Shown here one piece after another: positions 43,645-52,972 of a stretch of 64,000 nt of DNA. The position numbers and the translations under genes are program-made. This DNA is from Acidobacteriota bacterium (lineage in GTDB: Bacteria; Acidobacteriota; Terriglobia; Acidiferrales; UBA7541): positions 62,001 to 126,000 of the forward strand of contig QHYH01000084.1 in NCBI GenBank assembly GCA_003223215.1. The letters are read 5' to 3'. The number at the start of each line of letters is the position of its first letter. The stretch's first letter is position 1. The notes under the pieces were generated by a model, which saw nothing but the letters and a program-made list of their open reading frames with translations, was not told where the DNA came from and did no database searches.

Positions 43645-44434
43645 CTTCAGCGTGACTGGCAACCCGATCCTCTTCGACACGTTGGATAACCTCCCCCGCG
43701 AGCTTCTTGTACTCGGCGGCCCCGGGCGATTTCGGTGCAAATGTAAGAATCGTTTCCTTGTACGCCGGGCTCTCTTCCAGGCGCACGTTCTTGGTGATCT
43801 TCGTTTTGAACAGCACTTCACCGAACACGCTGCGAATCTGGCCGTGCGTGTCTTTGGAAATATTCGTGCGCTTGTCGTACAGCGTGATGACCACACCCAA
43901 AACTTTCAGCCCGGGATTCGGCCGCGCGCGAATGCGCTCGTACGTCTCTAGGAGATCGTCGGTTCCCTCGATGGCAAAATAGGCCGCTTGAATGGGCACC
44001 AGCAAATGCGTTGCCGCCACCAGCGCATTCACGGTCAGGATGCCCAAGGACGGCGGAGTATCCACAATCACGTAGTCATAATCTTTCATCACCGGCGCCA
44101 GCGCATCTTTCAACCGGAAAGGCGCGTCAAATTGTCCGGCAAGGACCTGCTCCAGTTTTGCGAGCGACAGCCGCCCCGGGCAAAGGAACAGCAGCGGGTC
44201 CTTTGTCGCTCTGATGACGGTCGCGATGCCCACGCGGTTGTCGCTGAGCACTTCGAACGTGGACGTGGAAATTTCCCCGGAATCGTAAAAGGCAATGGTG
44301 GAATTCGCTTGTGGATCGAGATCGACGAGGAGGGTTTTCTTGCCGCGATCTGACAGCGCTGCTGACAGGTTAATTGCCGTTGTGGTCTTGCCTACGCCAC
44401 CCTTCTGATTCGCAATCGTGATGATGGCAGTCAT
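43634..44434 (-). CDS. parA: ParA-type ATPase
   Basis: A Walker ATPase that positions ParB-DNA complexes. The 266-residue protein begins at the conserved MTAIITIANQKGGVGKT (deviant Walker A, KGGVGKTT); a longer frame adds non-conserved sequence. Walker A' VDTPPS lies near residue 115 and the Walker B-like LLVDLDPQ near residue 37. The gene order parA-parB matches chromosomal soj-spo0J sets. A ribosome-binding purine run (GCAGAAGAAG) lies before ATG 44434. Confidence 0.92.
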   Translation of the reverse strand: MTAIITIANQKGGVGKTTTAINLSAALSDRGKKTLLVDLDPQANSTIAFYDSGEISTSTFEVLSDNRVGIATVIRATKDPLLFLCPGRLSLAKLEQVLAGQFDAPFRLKDALAPVMKDYDYVIVDTPPSLGILTVNALVAATHLLVPIQAAYFAIEGTDDLLETYERIRARPNPGLKVLGVVITLYDKRTNISKDTHGQIRSVFGEVLFKTKITKNVRLEESPAYKETILTFAPKSPGAAEYKKLAGEVIQRVEEDRVASHAEDAA

Positions 44435-44740
44435 CTTCTTCTGCCTCCGCCCGCCTGCCCCCGCCAATGGTGAAGGGCGCGTGCACAAGCAACCCACCAG
44501 CTGGCAACTGGGTTCCTATATATGGGTGCCGCCTCCTAAGTACCCCCAAGACCTAGGCTAACTCTACGTTTGCGACCCCTTCTTTGCAAGGGAAAAAGTG
44601 CAGTTCTCGCCGAATTTCCGAAGCCGTGTGGAAATTCCAGGTTCTTCTCGGCCGGCGGCTTTAGCTGGAGGAGGGCAACCCCGGGCAAATCGGCAAGTCC
44701 GGCGGTTTCTGTGCAGGAACCGCGCCTACCGGCTTCCTGG
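44435..44740. other. 306-bp gene-free stretch upstream of parA
   Basis: Nothing beyond the likely parA promoter region is recognised. No parS-like palindrome (GTTTCACGTGAAAC) is visible here or elsewhere in the window; a half-site GTTTCAC occurs at 15791 only. Confidence 0.3.
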
Positions 44741-45005
44741 CTAGAAATCCAGCCCCCAGAAGTCCGCCGTCGGTTCGTGAAGCTCGATTCCCAGCTCCCA
44801 TCCTGCCGGACCCTCGTGCCCCCGCCAGATCAAATATGCGTCGCTGGCATTCTGGTTGACTAGCTATAGCTAGGTTGGTTACCCGCACCTTCTGCCCGAC
44901 CGCAAAGGGGTGTGGCATTACCGCCAGGCAGCCTTTTCGGCTGACGTCCTTCGTGTACCCTTCCGCCCGCACCACCTTTCCCTCCTCGGTGCACTCGATC
45001 GCCAC
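44741..45005 (-). pseudogene. broken PilZ-domain gene
   Basis: From GTG 45005 the frame reads VAIECTEEGKVVRAEG, then YTKDVSRKGCLAVM (a PilZ D/NxSxxG element), then VGQKVRVTNLA. At 44858-44873 the sequence CTAGCTATAGCTAG (a 14-bp palindrome) changes the frame. The expected PilZ ending continues in the next frame as NQNASDAYLIWRGHEGPAGW and then ELGIELHEPTADFWGLDF, to a TAG at 44741. About 10 extra bases appear inserted. The 5' end also lacks a good start, so it is probably a dead gene. Confidence 0.7.
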
Positions 45006-45224
45006 ACGTACGCGGGAATTGAGCCGCCAAGCATAAGGGCACGTCTGCCGCGGGTCAATGGCGGTTCACTTACGGTTCACTCCCAGTACACCAGCCAGTT
45101 AACCCCAGCCGCGCGTCCTTGTCTTTTCTTCTCCTCACTGTCCCGGCCAATTTGGAACTCTGAAGCACTTCGGTTTGCTCCTTTGCGATGCCCCGCTTAC
45201 ACTCTTTTAGCCCTTCGCGCGCAC

Positions 45225-46595
45225 ATGATCAGCGTCCAGGCACTTCGCCACGAACTTCGTCCCACCATCCGCCTTGCATTGCCGTTGGTCCTTGCCGAAA
45301 TCGGCTGGATGAGCATGGGCATCGTGGACACCGTCATGGTCGGCCACCTTCCCGACAGCGCCCGCGCCATCGGCTCGGTAAGCATCAGCTCGAACCTTTT
45401 TAATGTTCTGGCTTTCTTCGGCGGCGGTTTGCTTATCGGCCTCGACACACTCGTCGCCCAAGCCTTCGGGGCGGGCCGGCGCGAAGACTGTCACCGCTCC
45501 TTAGTCAACAGCATTTACGTCAGCATGGTCATGACGCCTTTCCTGATGACTGCGGTTTGGTTCTTCAATCCGCTTCTTCGGCGGTTGCACATCGACCCGC
45601 AAGTCGCGGCCCTTGCCGTCCCGTACATGGAGGCGCTCGCCTTTGGACTCTTCCCCCTCCTCCTGTACTTCGCCGTTCGCCGTTGCCTGCAGGCCATGAA
45701 CATGGCCCAGCCCATCGCTTTCGCTCTCGTCAGCGCCAATATCGTCAACGCCCTCTTCAACTGGGTTCTCATCTACGGCAAATGGGGTGCCCCCGCGATG
45801 GGTGTCGTGGGCTCCGGCTGGTCCACCGCGATTTCTCGCGTGTATTTGGCGGCTGTGCTCGTCAGCTATCTTCTTTGGTACGACCGGCGGCATCGCACCG
45901 AACTATTGAAGACACCGGTCAACATCGACTTTCTTCGCATCCGCCGACTCATCTCGCTGGGACTCCCTGCGGCCGTACAAATCACGCTGGAAATCAGTGT
46001 TTTTGCTTTGGCCACCGCGCTCATCGGCCGCCTGGGGGCAATCGCTCTCGCCAGCCATCAAATCGCGTTGAATACCGTCGCGTTCACCTACATGGTCCCG
46101 CTAGGGATTTCCTCCGCGGCTGCCGTTCGCGTCGGCCATGCCATCGGACGAGGACGGCCCGATTCTGCCGGCGATGCCGGATACACTGCCATCCTTCTTG
46201 GCGCCGGCTTCATGACCCTTGCTGCCGTTGCCCTGTTGGTCTTTCCCCGCTGGATCGCGCGCATGTACACCCCGGATGAAACGGTCATTCGCAGCACTTC
46301 CCTGCTCCTGATCGCTGGAGCTGCTTTCCAATTATTTGATGGGATTCAGACGGTGGCCACCGGTGCATTGCGGGGTGCCGGGGAAACGCGCACGCCAATG
46401 ATCTGTCACTTTACGGCTTACTGGGTCATTGGCTTGCCGCTCGGAGCATGGCTTTGCTTCGGCCGAGACTGGGGCGCTTTGGGCATCTGGTCGGGGCTCA
46501 GTCTCGCGCTCATCCTGATTGGTATCGTCTTGTTGTTTGCCTGGCGCCACACGGTTCAGCGCATGAGTCAGGCTCCCCCGACTCTTCCGACCTAG
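45225..46595 (+). CDS. MATE family multidrug/cation antiporter
   Basis: A 456-residue protein with 12 hydrophobic segments in two related halves. It has the MATE markers: PLVLAEIGWMSMGIVDTVMVG near the start, LVAQAFGAGRRED (about 78-91), and the repeat-2 counterpart RVGHAIGRGRPDSAG (about residue 305). It exports drugs or metabolites using Na+ or H+. I chose ATG 45225, where homology starts; a much longer in-frame ORF is untranslated sequence. Confidence 0.92.
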   Translation: MISVQALRHELRPTIRLALPLVLAEIGWMSMGIVDTVMVGHLPDSARAIGSVSISSNLFNVLAFFGGGLLIGLDTLVAQAFGAGRREDCHRSLVNSIYVSMVMTPFLMTAVWFFNPLLRRLHIDPQVAALAVPYMEALAFGLFPLLLYFAVRRCLQAMNMAQPIAFALVSANIVNALFNWVLIYGKWGAPAMGVVGSGWSTAISRVYLAAVLVSYLLWYDRRHRTELLKTPVNIDFLRIRRLISLGLPAAVQITLEISVFALATALIGRLGAIALASHQIALNTVAFTYMVPLGISSAAAVRVGHAIGRGRPDSAGDAGYTAILLGAGFMTLAAVALLVFPRWIARMYTPDETVIRSTSLLLIAGAAFQLFDGIQTVATGALRGAGETRTPMICHFTAYWVIGLPLGAWLCFGRDWGALGIWSGLSLALILIGIVLLFAWRHTVQRMSQAPPTLPT

Positions 46596-46916
46596 AAAGA
46601 CTGTCTGCCGTGGCAACCAACGAAAAAGACTCCTCCTTCACCTTCCCCGGGGGTTCCGGAACGCAAACTCCAAAGCCGAAGTCGAGGACGCGAGCCGGCA
46701 AGCCTCAGACGGCATGAAAGAAGCGCAAAGCAATTCGTATTCTTAAAGCTTCTGTAAGGTGACCGAGCAATCGCTTCGCCACGTTTTTTGTTTGGTGCCC
46801 CGGACTCGCCTTAAAAGCGGCTAGGAACGCCGAACAGACTCGGGTTCCACAACTAACTTTGCTTGCCAGTTGGTAGGCCGCAGGGGGCACAAGTGACGAT
46901 TCGCGGCCATCACCAT
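46596..46916. other. 321-bp gap after the MATE gene
   Basis: No gene is supported. A 35-codon frame from GTG 46610 (VATNEKDSSFTF...) is short and has no strong ribosome-binding site. Otherwise nothing was recognised. Confidence 0.25.
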
Positions 46917-47402
46917 TTACATCTTGTAGCGACCCAGATCCTCGTCGGAGAGTCCTTCGAGCCAATTGCGGAGTTGCTCGTTGGTATTGCGTTCAGAAAA
47001 AGCACTGGAAACTTTGGAGTTCTTAAGCACCAATTCATCCACGTATATGGGACAGTCCATGCGCAGTGCCAGGGCCAGAGCATCGCTTGGGCGCGAGTCG
47101 ATGGTCATCATCTGGCCGTCCCTCTCCACCCAAATCAATGCGTAAAACGTATCGTCTTTCAAGTCGTTCACAACAATCTTCTGAACACGCACTTCGAGGC
47201 CCAGCAGCACGTTCTTCAACAGGTCATGCGTCATCGGCCGCGGCGTTTGCACTTTCTCGATTTCCAACGCGATGGCGTTGGCCTCGTAAACGCCCACCCA
47301 GATCGGGAGGATGGCCTGGCCTTGCACGTCTTTCAGCACGACAATGGGCATGTTGGTTACGGGGTCCATCATCAGGCCACGGATTTTCATTTCCACTTCC
47401 AT
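46917..47402 (-). CDS. bifunctional nuclease family protein (DUF151)
   Basis: A 161-residue protein with the DUF151/BFN pattern: PIVVLKDVQGQAILPIWVG, EANAIALEIE, then IDSRPSDALALALR. Family members have been reported as RNase/DNases and as plant-pathogenicity regulators; their bacterial role is often unclear. GGGAGG lies just before the ATG. It lies downstream of miaB on the same strand. Confidence 0.88.
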   Translation of the reverse strand: MEVEMKIRGLMMDPVTNMPIVVLKDVQGQAILPIWVGVYEANAIALEIEKVQTPRPMTHDLLKNVLLGLEVRVQKIVVNDLKDDTFYALIWVERDGQMMTIDSRPSDALALALRMDCPIYVDELVLKNSKVSSAFSERNTNEQLRNWLEGLSDEDLGRYKM

Positions 47403-47417
47403 GGAGGCCTCCCTTGG

Positions 47418-48818
47418 TCAAACTACGTGCTCGCCCACCAGGCTGTTGGGCGTCGCCCCGGTCACGCGGACTTGAACGTAGGTTCCCAGAAGTTCTGTCG
47501 CATGTGAAGTGAAATTTGCTAGGCGATACGAACTGGTATATCCCGACCACTGGTTCTCGCGACGGGATTTCCCGCTCACCAGGACTTCAAATGTCTCGCC
47601 GGTCAGCCGTTTGTTGCGGGCGGACTGGATTTCCCGCTGCTTGTCTTGAAGAACCGCAAGGCGGCGGCTCTTCTCTTCCTCGGGAATCACGTCGTTCAAT
47701 TTCAGGGAAGGCGTGTTGGGCCGCGGCGAGTATTTGAAGGAGAACAAACTGTCGTATCCCACTTCATCGAGCAAACTCAGCGTCTGTTCAAAATTGGCTT
47801 CGGATTCGCCGGGAAAACCAACGATGATATCCGTTGTGATCGCGATGGGCCGCCTCGCGCTGCGAATCATGGCGATTTTCCCGAGATATTCGTCGCGCGT
47901 GTAGGTCCGCTGCATCGCCCGCAGCACCTTTGTCGAGCCCGACTGCACCGGCAGATGCACATGCTCGCAAAGCTTCGGCTGCGCTTCCATGGCTTCGACA
48001 ATGTCACGCGTAAAGTCGCTCGGGTGCGAGGTCGTAAACCGCACGCGGCGAATCCCGGGAACCTCCGCGACCGCCAGCAACAATTCCGCAAAGCGCATTT
48101 TCCGCGGCGTCGGGTCCGCATAGGAATTCACCGTCTGCCCCAGCAGTTGCACTTCTGAGTAGCCCAGCTCGGCGAGTTGCCGGACTTCGCGCAAGATCGA
48201 ATCGCTCGCGCGGCTCCGCTCCGGCCCGCGGGTGTACGGCACGACGCAATACGAGCAAGCCTTATCGCAGCCTTCAATGATGGTCAGATAAGCGCGAAAG
48301 GGATTGTCGCGCCGCGTTATTTCCGTCTCAAACGTTTCGTCGGTGTCCAGCTCCAGACCGGTCACGCGGTGGTTCCCCGACTCCAATTGTGCGATCAACT
48401 CCGGCAGCTTCCGGTAACTTGCCGAGCCGCACACGAGGCTTACCCACGGGGCGCGTTCAAAGATGCCCTCGCCTTCCTGCTGCGCCACGCAGCCGAGCAC
48501 GCCGATAATTTTCCCTTCACTTTGCTTGGCGCGGTATTCTCCCAGTCGTGAGAAGACTTTTTGCGCTGCCTTTTCCCGAATGCTGCACGTGTTGTAGAGA
48601 ATCAGCCCCGCTGCATCGGGCGTCCCCACCTGCCGGTAGCCGCGCGCAAGCAGCACCCCGGCCACTTTTTCCGAATCGTGGTCGTTCATCTGGCAGCCGA
48701 ACGTTTCCAGAAAAAACGTCCCGCGTTCTGGCGCCTGCGCCAGCCCTAACAGCGGCCGGATGGACTCGGAACCCGGCGCCGTCAGTCTCTCTATCTCGAC
48801 GTCAAACGGTTTATTCAT
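47418..48818 (-). CDS. miaB: tRNA-2-methylthio-N6-dimethylallyladenosine synthase
   Basis: Adds the methylthio group to i6A37 in tRNA. The 466-residue protein has the N-terminal MTTase domain with Cys42, Cys78 and Cys110 (GCQMND, NTCSIREKA, GCVAQQ), the radical-SAM cluster CxxxCxxC (Cys184/188/191 in CDKACSYC) and a C-terminal TRAM domain. NTCSIREKA distinguishes MiaB from MtaB and RimO. I chose ATG 48818; the longer frame adds an unconserved leader. Confidence 0.95.
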   Translation of the reverse strand: MNKPFDVEIERLTAPGSESIRPLLGLAQAPERGTFFLETFGCQMNDHDSEKVAGVLLARGYRQVGTPDAAGLILYNTCSIREKAAQKVFSRLGEYRAKQSEGKIIGVLGCVAQQEGEGIFERAPWVSLVCGSASYRKLPELIAQLESGNHRVTGLELDTDETFETEITRRDNPFRAYLTIIEGCDKACSYCVVPYTRGPERSRASDSILREVRQLAELGYSEVQLLGQTVNSYADPTPRKMRFAELLLAVAEVPGIRRVRFTTSHPSDFTRDIVEAMEAQPKLCEHVHLPVQSGSTKVLRAMQRTYTRDEYLGKIAMIRSARRPIAITTDIIVGFPGESEANFEQTLSLLDEVGYDSLFSFKYSPRPNTPSLKLNDVIPEEEKSRRLAVLQDKQREIQSARNKRLTGETFEVLVSGKSRRENQWSGYTSSYRLANFTSHATELLGTYVQVRVTGATPNSLVGEHVV

Positions 48819-48975
48819 GCTCAATCCGCAGTTTACCACACCTGCATTTCCGCCGAGGAAATCCGTCGATCCCGTGCGTCGCGCTTTTCTCGTTTGTGAA
48901 GAAAATGATTCTTCTAGCACTGTGCGATCTCGAAAAGTCATCGGAGACCTTGCCTTTTCCAGAGGAGGCGATGTG

Positions 48976-49158
48976 GTGAAATACGATCTCTGTGATCGAG
49001 ATGGACGCGCAAGCCACTTTCGGAAACTCGCTGGCGTCCCGGCACAGAAAAAGCTCGACCGCCAGGCGATCGACTTGGAAACGCGCCGCTTCGAGGCTCC
49101 GCGTCAGGAACAAGACGGTGTTGCGGCTTCGCGCCTGGTGGTCTACGAGGCTGTTTGA
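48976..49158 (+). CDS. possible small hypothetical protein
   Basis: A 60-residue frame from GTG 48976 (or GTG 48973) with a strong AGAGGAGG (48961-48968) just upstream. It begins VKYDLCDRDGRASHFRKLAG, followed by VPAQKKLDRQAIDLETRRFE and a hydrophobic-then-acidic end (LVVYEAV). The ribosome-binding site and composition favour a real gene. I do not recognise the family. Confidence 0.4.
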   Translation: MKYDLCDRDGRASHFRKLAGVPAQKKLDRQAIDLETRRFEAPRQEQDGVAASRLVVYEAV

Positions 49159-49380
49159 GCGGGGCCCTCCGCCACGCTGCGGGCATGGGCCGGGGCTCCG
49201 CATGTCGCCCGTCACGAATCAGGAATCCCTGCTCTAGGCCCGTTCCGCAATCCCTAACCCCTGTTTCCCAATAAGCAGCAAATTGAAAAACTTCCGCATC
49301 CTATCGGTTGCACCGTCTTTGGTGCCTATGCTACGGTTCTTACGCCCAGAAAAATTTGGCCTTTCACTGAGGGGTTCGTC

Positions 49381-50067
49381 ATTTTTCTTTTCAATACGAT
49401 TTTAGCAACCGATCTTACTGACATTCTTCAGCAGACAGGATTGGTCGCGCGCGTAGTTCTTACGATTCTTCTTCTCTTTTCCCTCATTTCGTGGGCCATG
49501 ATCTTCCAGAAATGGGGTATGTTTGGCCGCATCCGTCGCCAGAGCAATCAATTTCTGCACGTTTTCCGCGCCACACGCGGCATCGCCAATCCTCAGGCGC
49601 TGTCGTCTTCCAGTTCGCCTTTCGCTTCCGTTTACGCCGCCGGCTACCGCGAATTGCAGGCCCAAGTCGGCGGCATTGCCCCGAATCCACATCCGCCCAA
49701 ACTGAAGAGCCTGTCGGCCGTTACGGTCAGCATGCAGCTTGCCTCCGCCGAAGAGGTGCGTCGCGTCGAAAAGGGGATGTCCTGGCTGGCAACTACCGGT
49801 TCCGTCACGCCGTTCATCGGTCTTTTCGGCACCGTGTGGGGCATCATTGACGCGTTTGCGGGTCTCGGCAGCGCGGGCGCCGCGAGCCTTCGCGCCGTCG
49901 CGCCCGGTATTGCGGAAGCGCTGATTACTACGGCCGCTGGTCTGGCCACCGCCATTCCCGCGGTGATCTTCTATAATCAATTCTTGCAGAACATTCGCGA
50001 CCTGGCGCAACGCCTGGACAACTTCGCCATGGAAGTCACTGCGCAAGTCGAGAAGGCTTTTGACTGA
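49381..50067 (+). CDS. tolQ: TolQ/ExbB-type proton channel (apparent ATT start)
   Basis: With TolR it converts proton motive force into envelope-maintenance work. It has three TM helices, and ATTGSVTPFIGLFGTVWGII is the conserved pore region. The first strict start codon is TTG 49441, but TolQ homology (FLFNTILATDLTDILQQTG) continues 20 residues upstream, to ATT 49381, where GAGGGG sits 6 nt before. An ATT start gives 228 residues, close to E. coli TolQ (230). The alternative is a lost start or sequence error. It heads the tol-pal cluster. Confidence 0.85.
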   Translation: MFLFNTILATDLTDILQQTGLVARVVLTILLLFSLISWAMIFQKWGMFGRIRRQSNQFLHVFRATRGIANPQALSSSSSPFASVYAAGYRELQAQVGGIAPNPHPPKLKSLSAVTVSMQLASAEEVRRVEKGMSWLATTGSVTPFIGLFGTVWGIIDAFAGLGSAGAASLRAVAPGIAEALITTAAGLATAIPAVIFYNQFLQNIRDLAQRLDNFAMEVTAQVEKAFD

Positions 50068-50114
50068 ATTTTTCGCGGCCGCCAGCCTGGCCGCTGCAAC
50101 TGAGCTACGAGATC

Positions 50115-50531
50115 ATGCAGCTTTCCAAGTCCACGCAATCTTCGCTCTCCGAAATCAATATGGTCCCGTTTGTGGATGTGGTCCTGGTTTTGCTCATCAT
50201 CTTCATGATCACAGCGCCCATCCTGCAGTCCGGCATCGAGATCGACGTCCCCAAGACCAAAACCATCAAAGACATTAGCCAGGACCGCATCGTGGTTAGC
50301 ATCGACAAAGGCCAGCACGTCTACCTTGGCAACGATCCGGTCAACATTCATCAGCTCGGCGCAAAGGTTCACGCGCAACTGAAGAACACAAAGGAGGGCG
50401 TTTTCTTGCGTTGCGACGAAACGGTCCCGTTTGGGATCTTTGCCTCCGTCGTCGACACGCTGCGCATTTCCGGGATCAACAATATAAGTATTGTGACTGA
50501 GCCACTCACCGAGCGCGCTCGGACGAAGTAA
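50115..50531 (+). CDS. tolR: TolR/ExbD-type energy transducer
   Basis: A 138-residue protein with one N-terminal TM helix (about 17-37) and the conserved aspartate Asp21 in NMVPFVDVVLVLLIIFM, the proton-carrying residue, then a periplasmic domain (VDTLRISGINNISIVTE). It follows tolQ by 47 nt and ends inside a TAAAAT element upstream of the next gene. Confidence 0.92.
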   Translation: MQLSKSTQSSLSEINMVPFVDVVLVLLIIFMITAPILQSGIEIDVPKTKTIKDISQDRIVVSIDKGQHVYLGNDPVNIHQLGAKVHAQLKNTKEGVFLRCDETVPFGIFASVVDTLRISGINNISIVTEPLTERARTK

Positions 50532-50534
50532 AAT
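50529..50534 (+). promoter_or_regulatory. -10-like hexamer TAAAAT 6 nt before the tolA-like ATG
   Basis: TAAAAT (50529-50534) includes the tolR stop and is followed by six bases and ATG 50541 with no Shine-Dalgarno. It could let the tolA-like gene be transcribed separately without a leader. Confidence 0.35.
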
Positions 50535-50540
50535 AACCGT

Positions 50541-51341
50541 ATGGCCACGGCTCTTGCCATTCCGAATGATCTTTCGCTCAAGAAATACTTCTTCCGCTCT
50601 ATGGTTTGCCATGCCTTGCTAACTGTCGCGCTCTTGGCCGGCTCTTATTTTGAGCGCCAAGGTGCCTTGTGGGGCGGCGTAGGCGGTCAGCCGGGCGGCA
50701 CAAAAGTGAATCTCGTCAGCTCCGCCGGCATTCCCATGCCCAAAGAAGAAATGGTCACCGATAGCAAAACCGTAGACCCCACCAAGAGCCTTCACAAGGA
50801 GGAGCCAAAGCCTAAGCCGCCCGAGCCCAAGACCGACTCGACCAAGATTCCCAAATTTGAAAAGGAAAAGCCGCTACCGCCCTCCCGCCCGTCTCGAACG
50901 CTCGAAAGAAAAGCTCCGGAGCCGGATAACGCCATTCCCGGGAAGGGCGGCAGCCCCAACCTTCCGACGGGATACTCTCAGACGCCGGGAGCTTCTTCTG
51001 CAGGCATGTCCGCGATTGGCCAAGGAGGCGCGGATTTTGCCGGTCGGTATCCGTGGTATGTGGATGCGGTCCGCAACCGGGTTCAGCAATCTTGGGATCA
51101 GACCACCATTGACCCGGCTACCCGCGCAGCTCACCGGGCCCACACGGCAATGACTTTTAGGATCAATTCCAATGGCACCATTTCCCATATTCGCTTGCTG
51201 CAAAGCAGCGGCAACTCATCCATGGACTATTCCGCCATGCGCGCGCTGCAAAGCATTGACGCGTTCCGGCCTCTTCCCAACGATTACATGGGAACCTATG
51301 TCGAAGTTACGTTTGACTTCGATCTCTCGATGACGCAATGA
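50541..51341 (+). CDS. TolA-like protein with TonB C-terminal domain
   Basis: Couples TolQR to the outer membrane. The 266-residue protein has one TM anchor (about 19-38), a Pro/Lys-rich spacer (about 75-130) and a TonB/TolA C-terminal domain (about 170-262: AVRNRVQQSW, MTFRINSNGTISHIRLLQSSG, AMRALQSID). It is shorter than E. coli TolA. Position and TonB fold, not length, give the assignment. Confidence 0.85.
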   Translation: MATALAIPNDLSLKKYFFRSMVCHALLTVALLAGSYFERQGALWGGVGGQPGGTKVNLVSSAGIPMPKEEMVTDSKTVDPTKSLHKEEPKPKPPEPKTDSTKIPKFEKEKPLPPSRPSRTLERKAPEPDNAIPGKGGSPNLPTGYSQTPGASSAGMSAIGQGGADFAGRYPWYVDAVRNRVQQSWDQTTIDPATRAAHRAHTAMTFRINSNGTISHIRLLQSSGNSSMDYSAMRALQSIDAFRPLPNDYMGTYVEVTFDFDLSMTQ

Positions 51342-51397
51342 GCCGCTCTCGCTGCTCGAAAGGACTGGATTTTTCAGTAACCAAAGGGGGGAACTTG

Positions 51398-52738
51398 TTG
51401 AAATCCGTGAGATGTTTGGGACCGTTGTTTTTCGTTGCGGTCATTGTTTTGAGCTGCCGTTCTGCCTGGGCGCAAGACCGGATTCGCACCGGCACGGGGC
51501 TTGGCCAAACCAAGATCCGCGTGGCCCTCGCCGACTTTGGTCCGCGCTCGGCCACCGCAAAACCTCATGCTTCCCTATTCACCCAAGTCGTCCGTGATGA
51601 CCTGCAATTCAGCGGCGTCGTCGAGCTCGCCAGCCCCAGCTTCTACCCTTCTCAACCGACCACGGTCCCAGCGGAGCTGAAAGCTCCGGCTTGGATCGAG
51701 CAGCCCACCAACGCCAGCTACATCGGCTTTGGCAATTTGACCGAGTCCACGTCCGAGGTCACCATCCAGGCCTGGCTTTTTGACCTGCGCAATCCCTCTT
51801 CTCCGCCGGTCATCGGCAAGGTCTATCGCGGCGCTCCCACCGACTTGCAGGTCCGCAAGTACGCCCACGACTTTGCTGACGAAATTATCAGCAAACTTAC
51901 CGGCGGCTCGCCGAGCGTCGGTTCCACACAGATCGCTTTCGTTCGCGCCACCGGCAACGGGAACAAGGAAATCTGGGTCATGGATTATGACGGCGCTAAT
52001 CAGCACCAGCTCACCAGTCTTCATTCGATTGCCCTCACGCCTCGCTGGTCGCCCGACGGTTCGCGCATCGCCTTCACCTGCTATGCGCCCTACAAAGGCG
52101 TCGTCAGCGCGCAAATCTGCATGTACTCCATGGACAGCGGTAAGGTCATCGCCTTCCCGCGCTTCGTGGGGACCAACATCACGCCGACCTGGTCTGCGGA
52201 TGGCACGCAGATTCTTTTCTCCTCTTCCATGCAAGGGAACCCCGAGCTCTACGTCTGTGACGTCAACTGCCTCCACCCCAAACGTCTGACACATTCCAGC
52301 GGCGCCAACATGTCGCCTGCTTGGAATCCCAAGACCGGCCAAACAGTCGCCTTTGTCAGCGACCGCGGCGGCACTCCCCAGCTCTATCTCATGAACGCCG
52401 ATGGCACCGGTGTCAGCAAACTCGACCTTCCCGACAAAGGTTACGTCATCGACCCGGCCTGGTCGCCCAACGGCCAGTTGCTAGGGTTCAGTTGGCGACG
52501 CCCGAACGATAACTACGACCTTTACATCGTCGAGCCCACCTCCCAGCAGCTCCTCGAATTGACGCGCGATCAGGGCCGCAACGAGCGTCCCAGCTGGGCG
52601 CCCGATGGCCGCCACCTTGTCTTGGAATCGACACGCTCGGGCGAGCGCCAGATTTGGACCATGCTCGCCGACGGTTCCCAGGCGCATCAATTAACCACCA
52701 GCGGCCACAACGAGTCGCCCAACTGGTCTACCCACTGA
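51398..52738 (+). CDS. tolB: periplasmic TolB beta-propeller
   Basis: Interacts with Pal in the Tol system. The protein (about 446 residues) has a signal peptide (MKSVRCLGPLFFVAVIVL, cleavage near WAQ), a TolB-N domain (about 40-130) and PD40/WD-type propeller blades (SPDGSRIAF, SADGTQILF, SPNGQLLGF, APDGRHLVLES). I prefer TTG 51398 because GGGGGGAAC lies 4-7 nt before it; an ATG at 51338 overlaps the previous stop (ATGA) and would add 20 residues before the signal peptide. Confidence 0.92.
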   Translation: MKSVRCLGPLFFVAVIVLSCRSAWAQDRIRTGTGLGQTKIRVALADFGPRSATAKPHASLFTQVVRDDLQFSGVVELASPSFYPSQPTTVPAELKAPAWIEQPTNASYIGFGNLTESTSEVTIQAWLFDLRNPSSPPVIGKVYRGAPTDLQVRKYAHDFADEIISKLTGGSPSVGSTQIAFVRATGNGNKEIWVMDYDGANQHQLTSLHSIALTPRWSPDGSRIAFTCYAPYKGVVSAQICMYSMDSGKVIAFPRFVGTNITPTWSADGTQILFSSSMQGNPELYVCDVNCLHPKRLTHSSGANMSPAWNPKTGQTVAFVSDRGGTPQLYLMNADGTGVSKLDLPDKGYVIDPAWSPNGQLLGFSWRRPNDNYDLYIVEPTSQQLLELTRDQGRNERPSWAPDGRHLVLESTRSGERQIWTMLADGSQAHQLTTSGHNESPNWSTH

Positions 52739-52972
52739 GCTTCGCACCGAGCCGCCCAATTGGACCCCGGGGCAGCCGCATGCGCACCTTATGAGTGGGC
52801 CGCAAGTTCCGGAGATGTTGCTCTCCTGGAAATTCTGTTTCTTGTTGTTGATTCGCTTGTGTTTCCCGGCTGTCTATAATATATCGTGCTACGATACATT
52901 GGCCGGACCTAGCCTGCTGATGATAGGATAGCGGGTCTGTTGGGGGACTCTAATCGTTTCAGGAGGATTGGA

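Noticed and set aside
46705-46965. 86-codon minus-strand frame after the MATE gene
   Set aside because: Overlaps the end of the DUF151 gene, with no start signal or domain.
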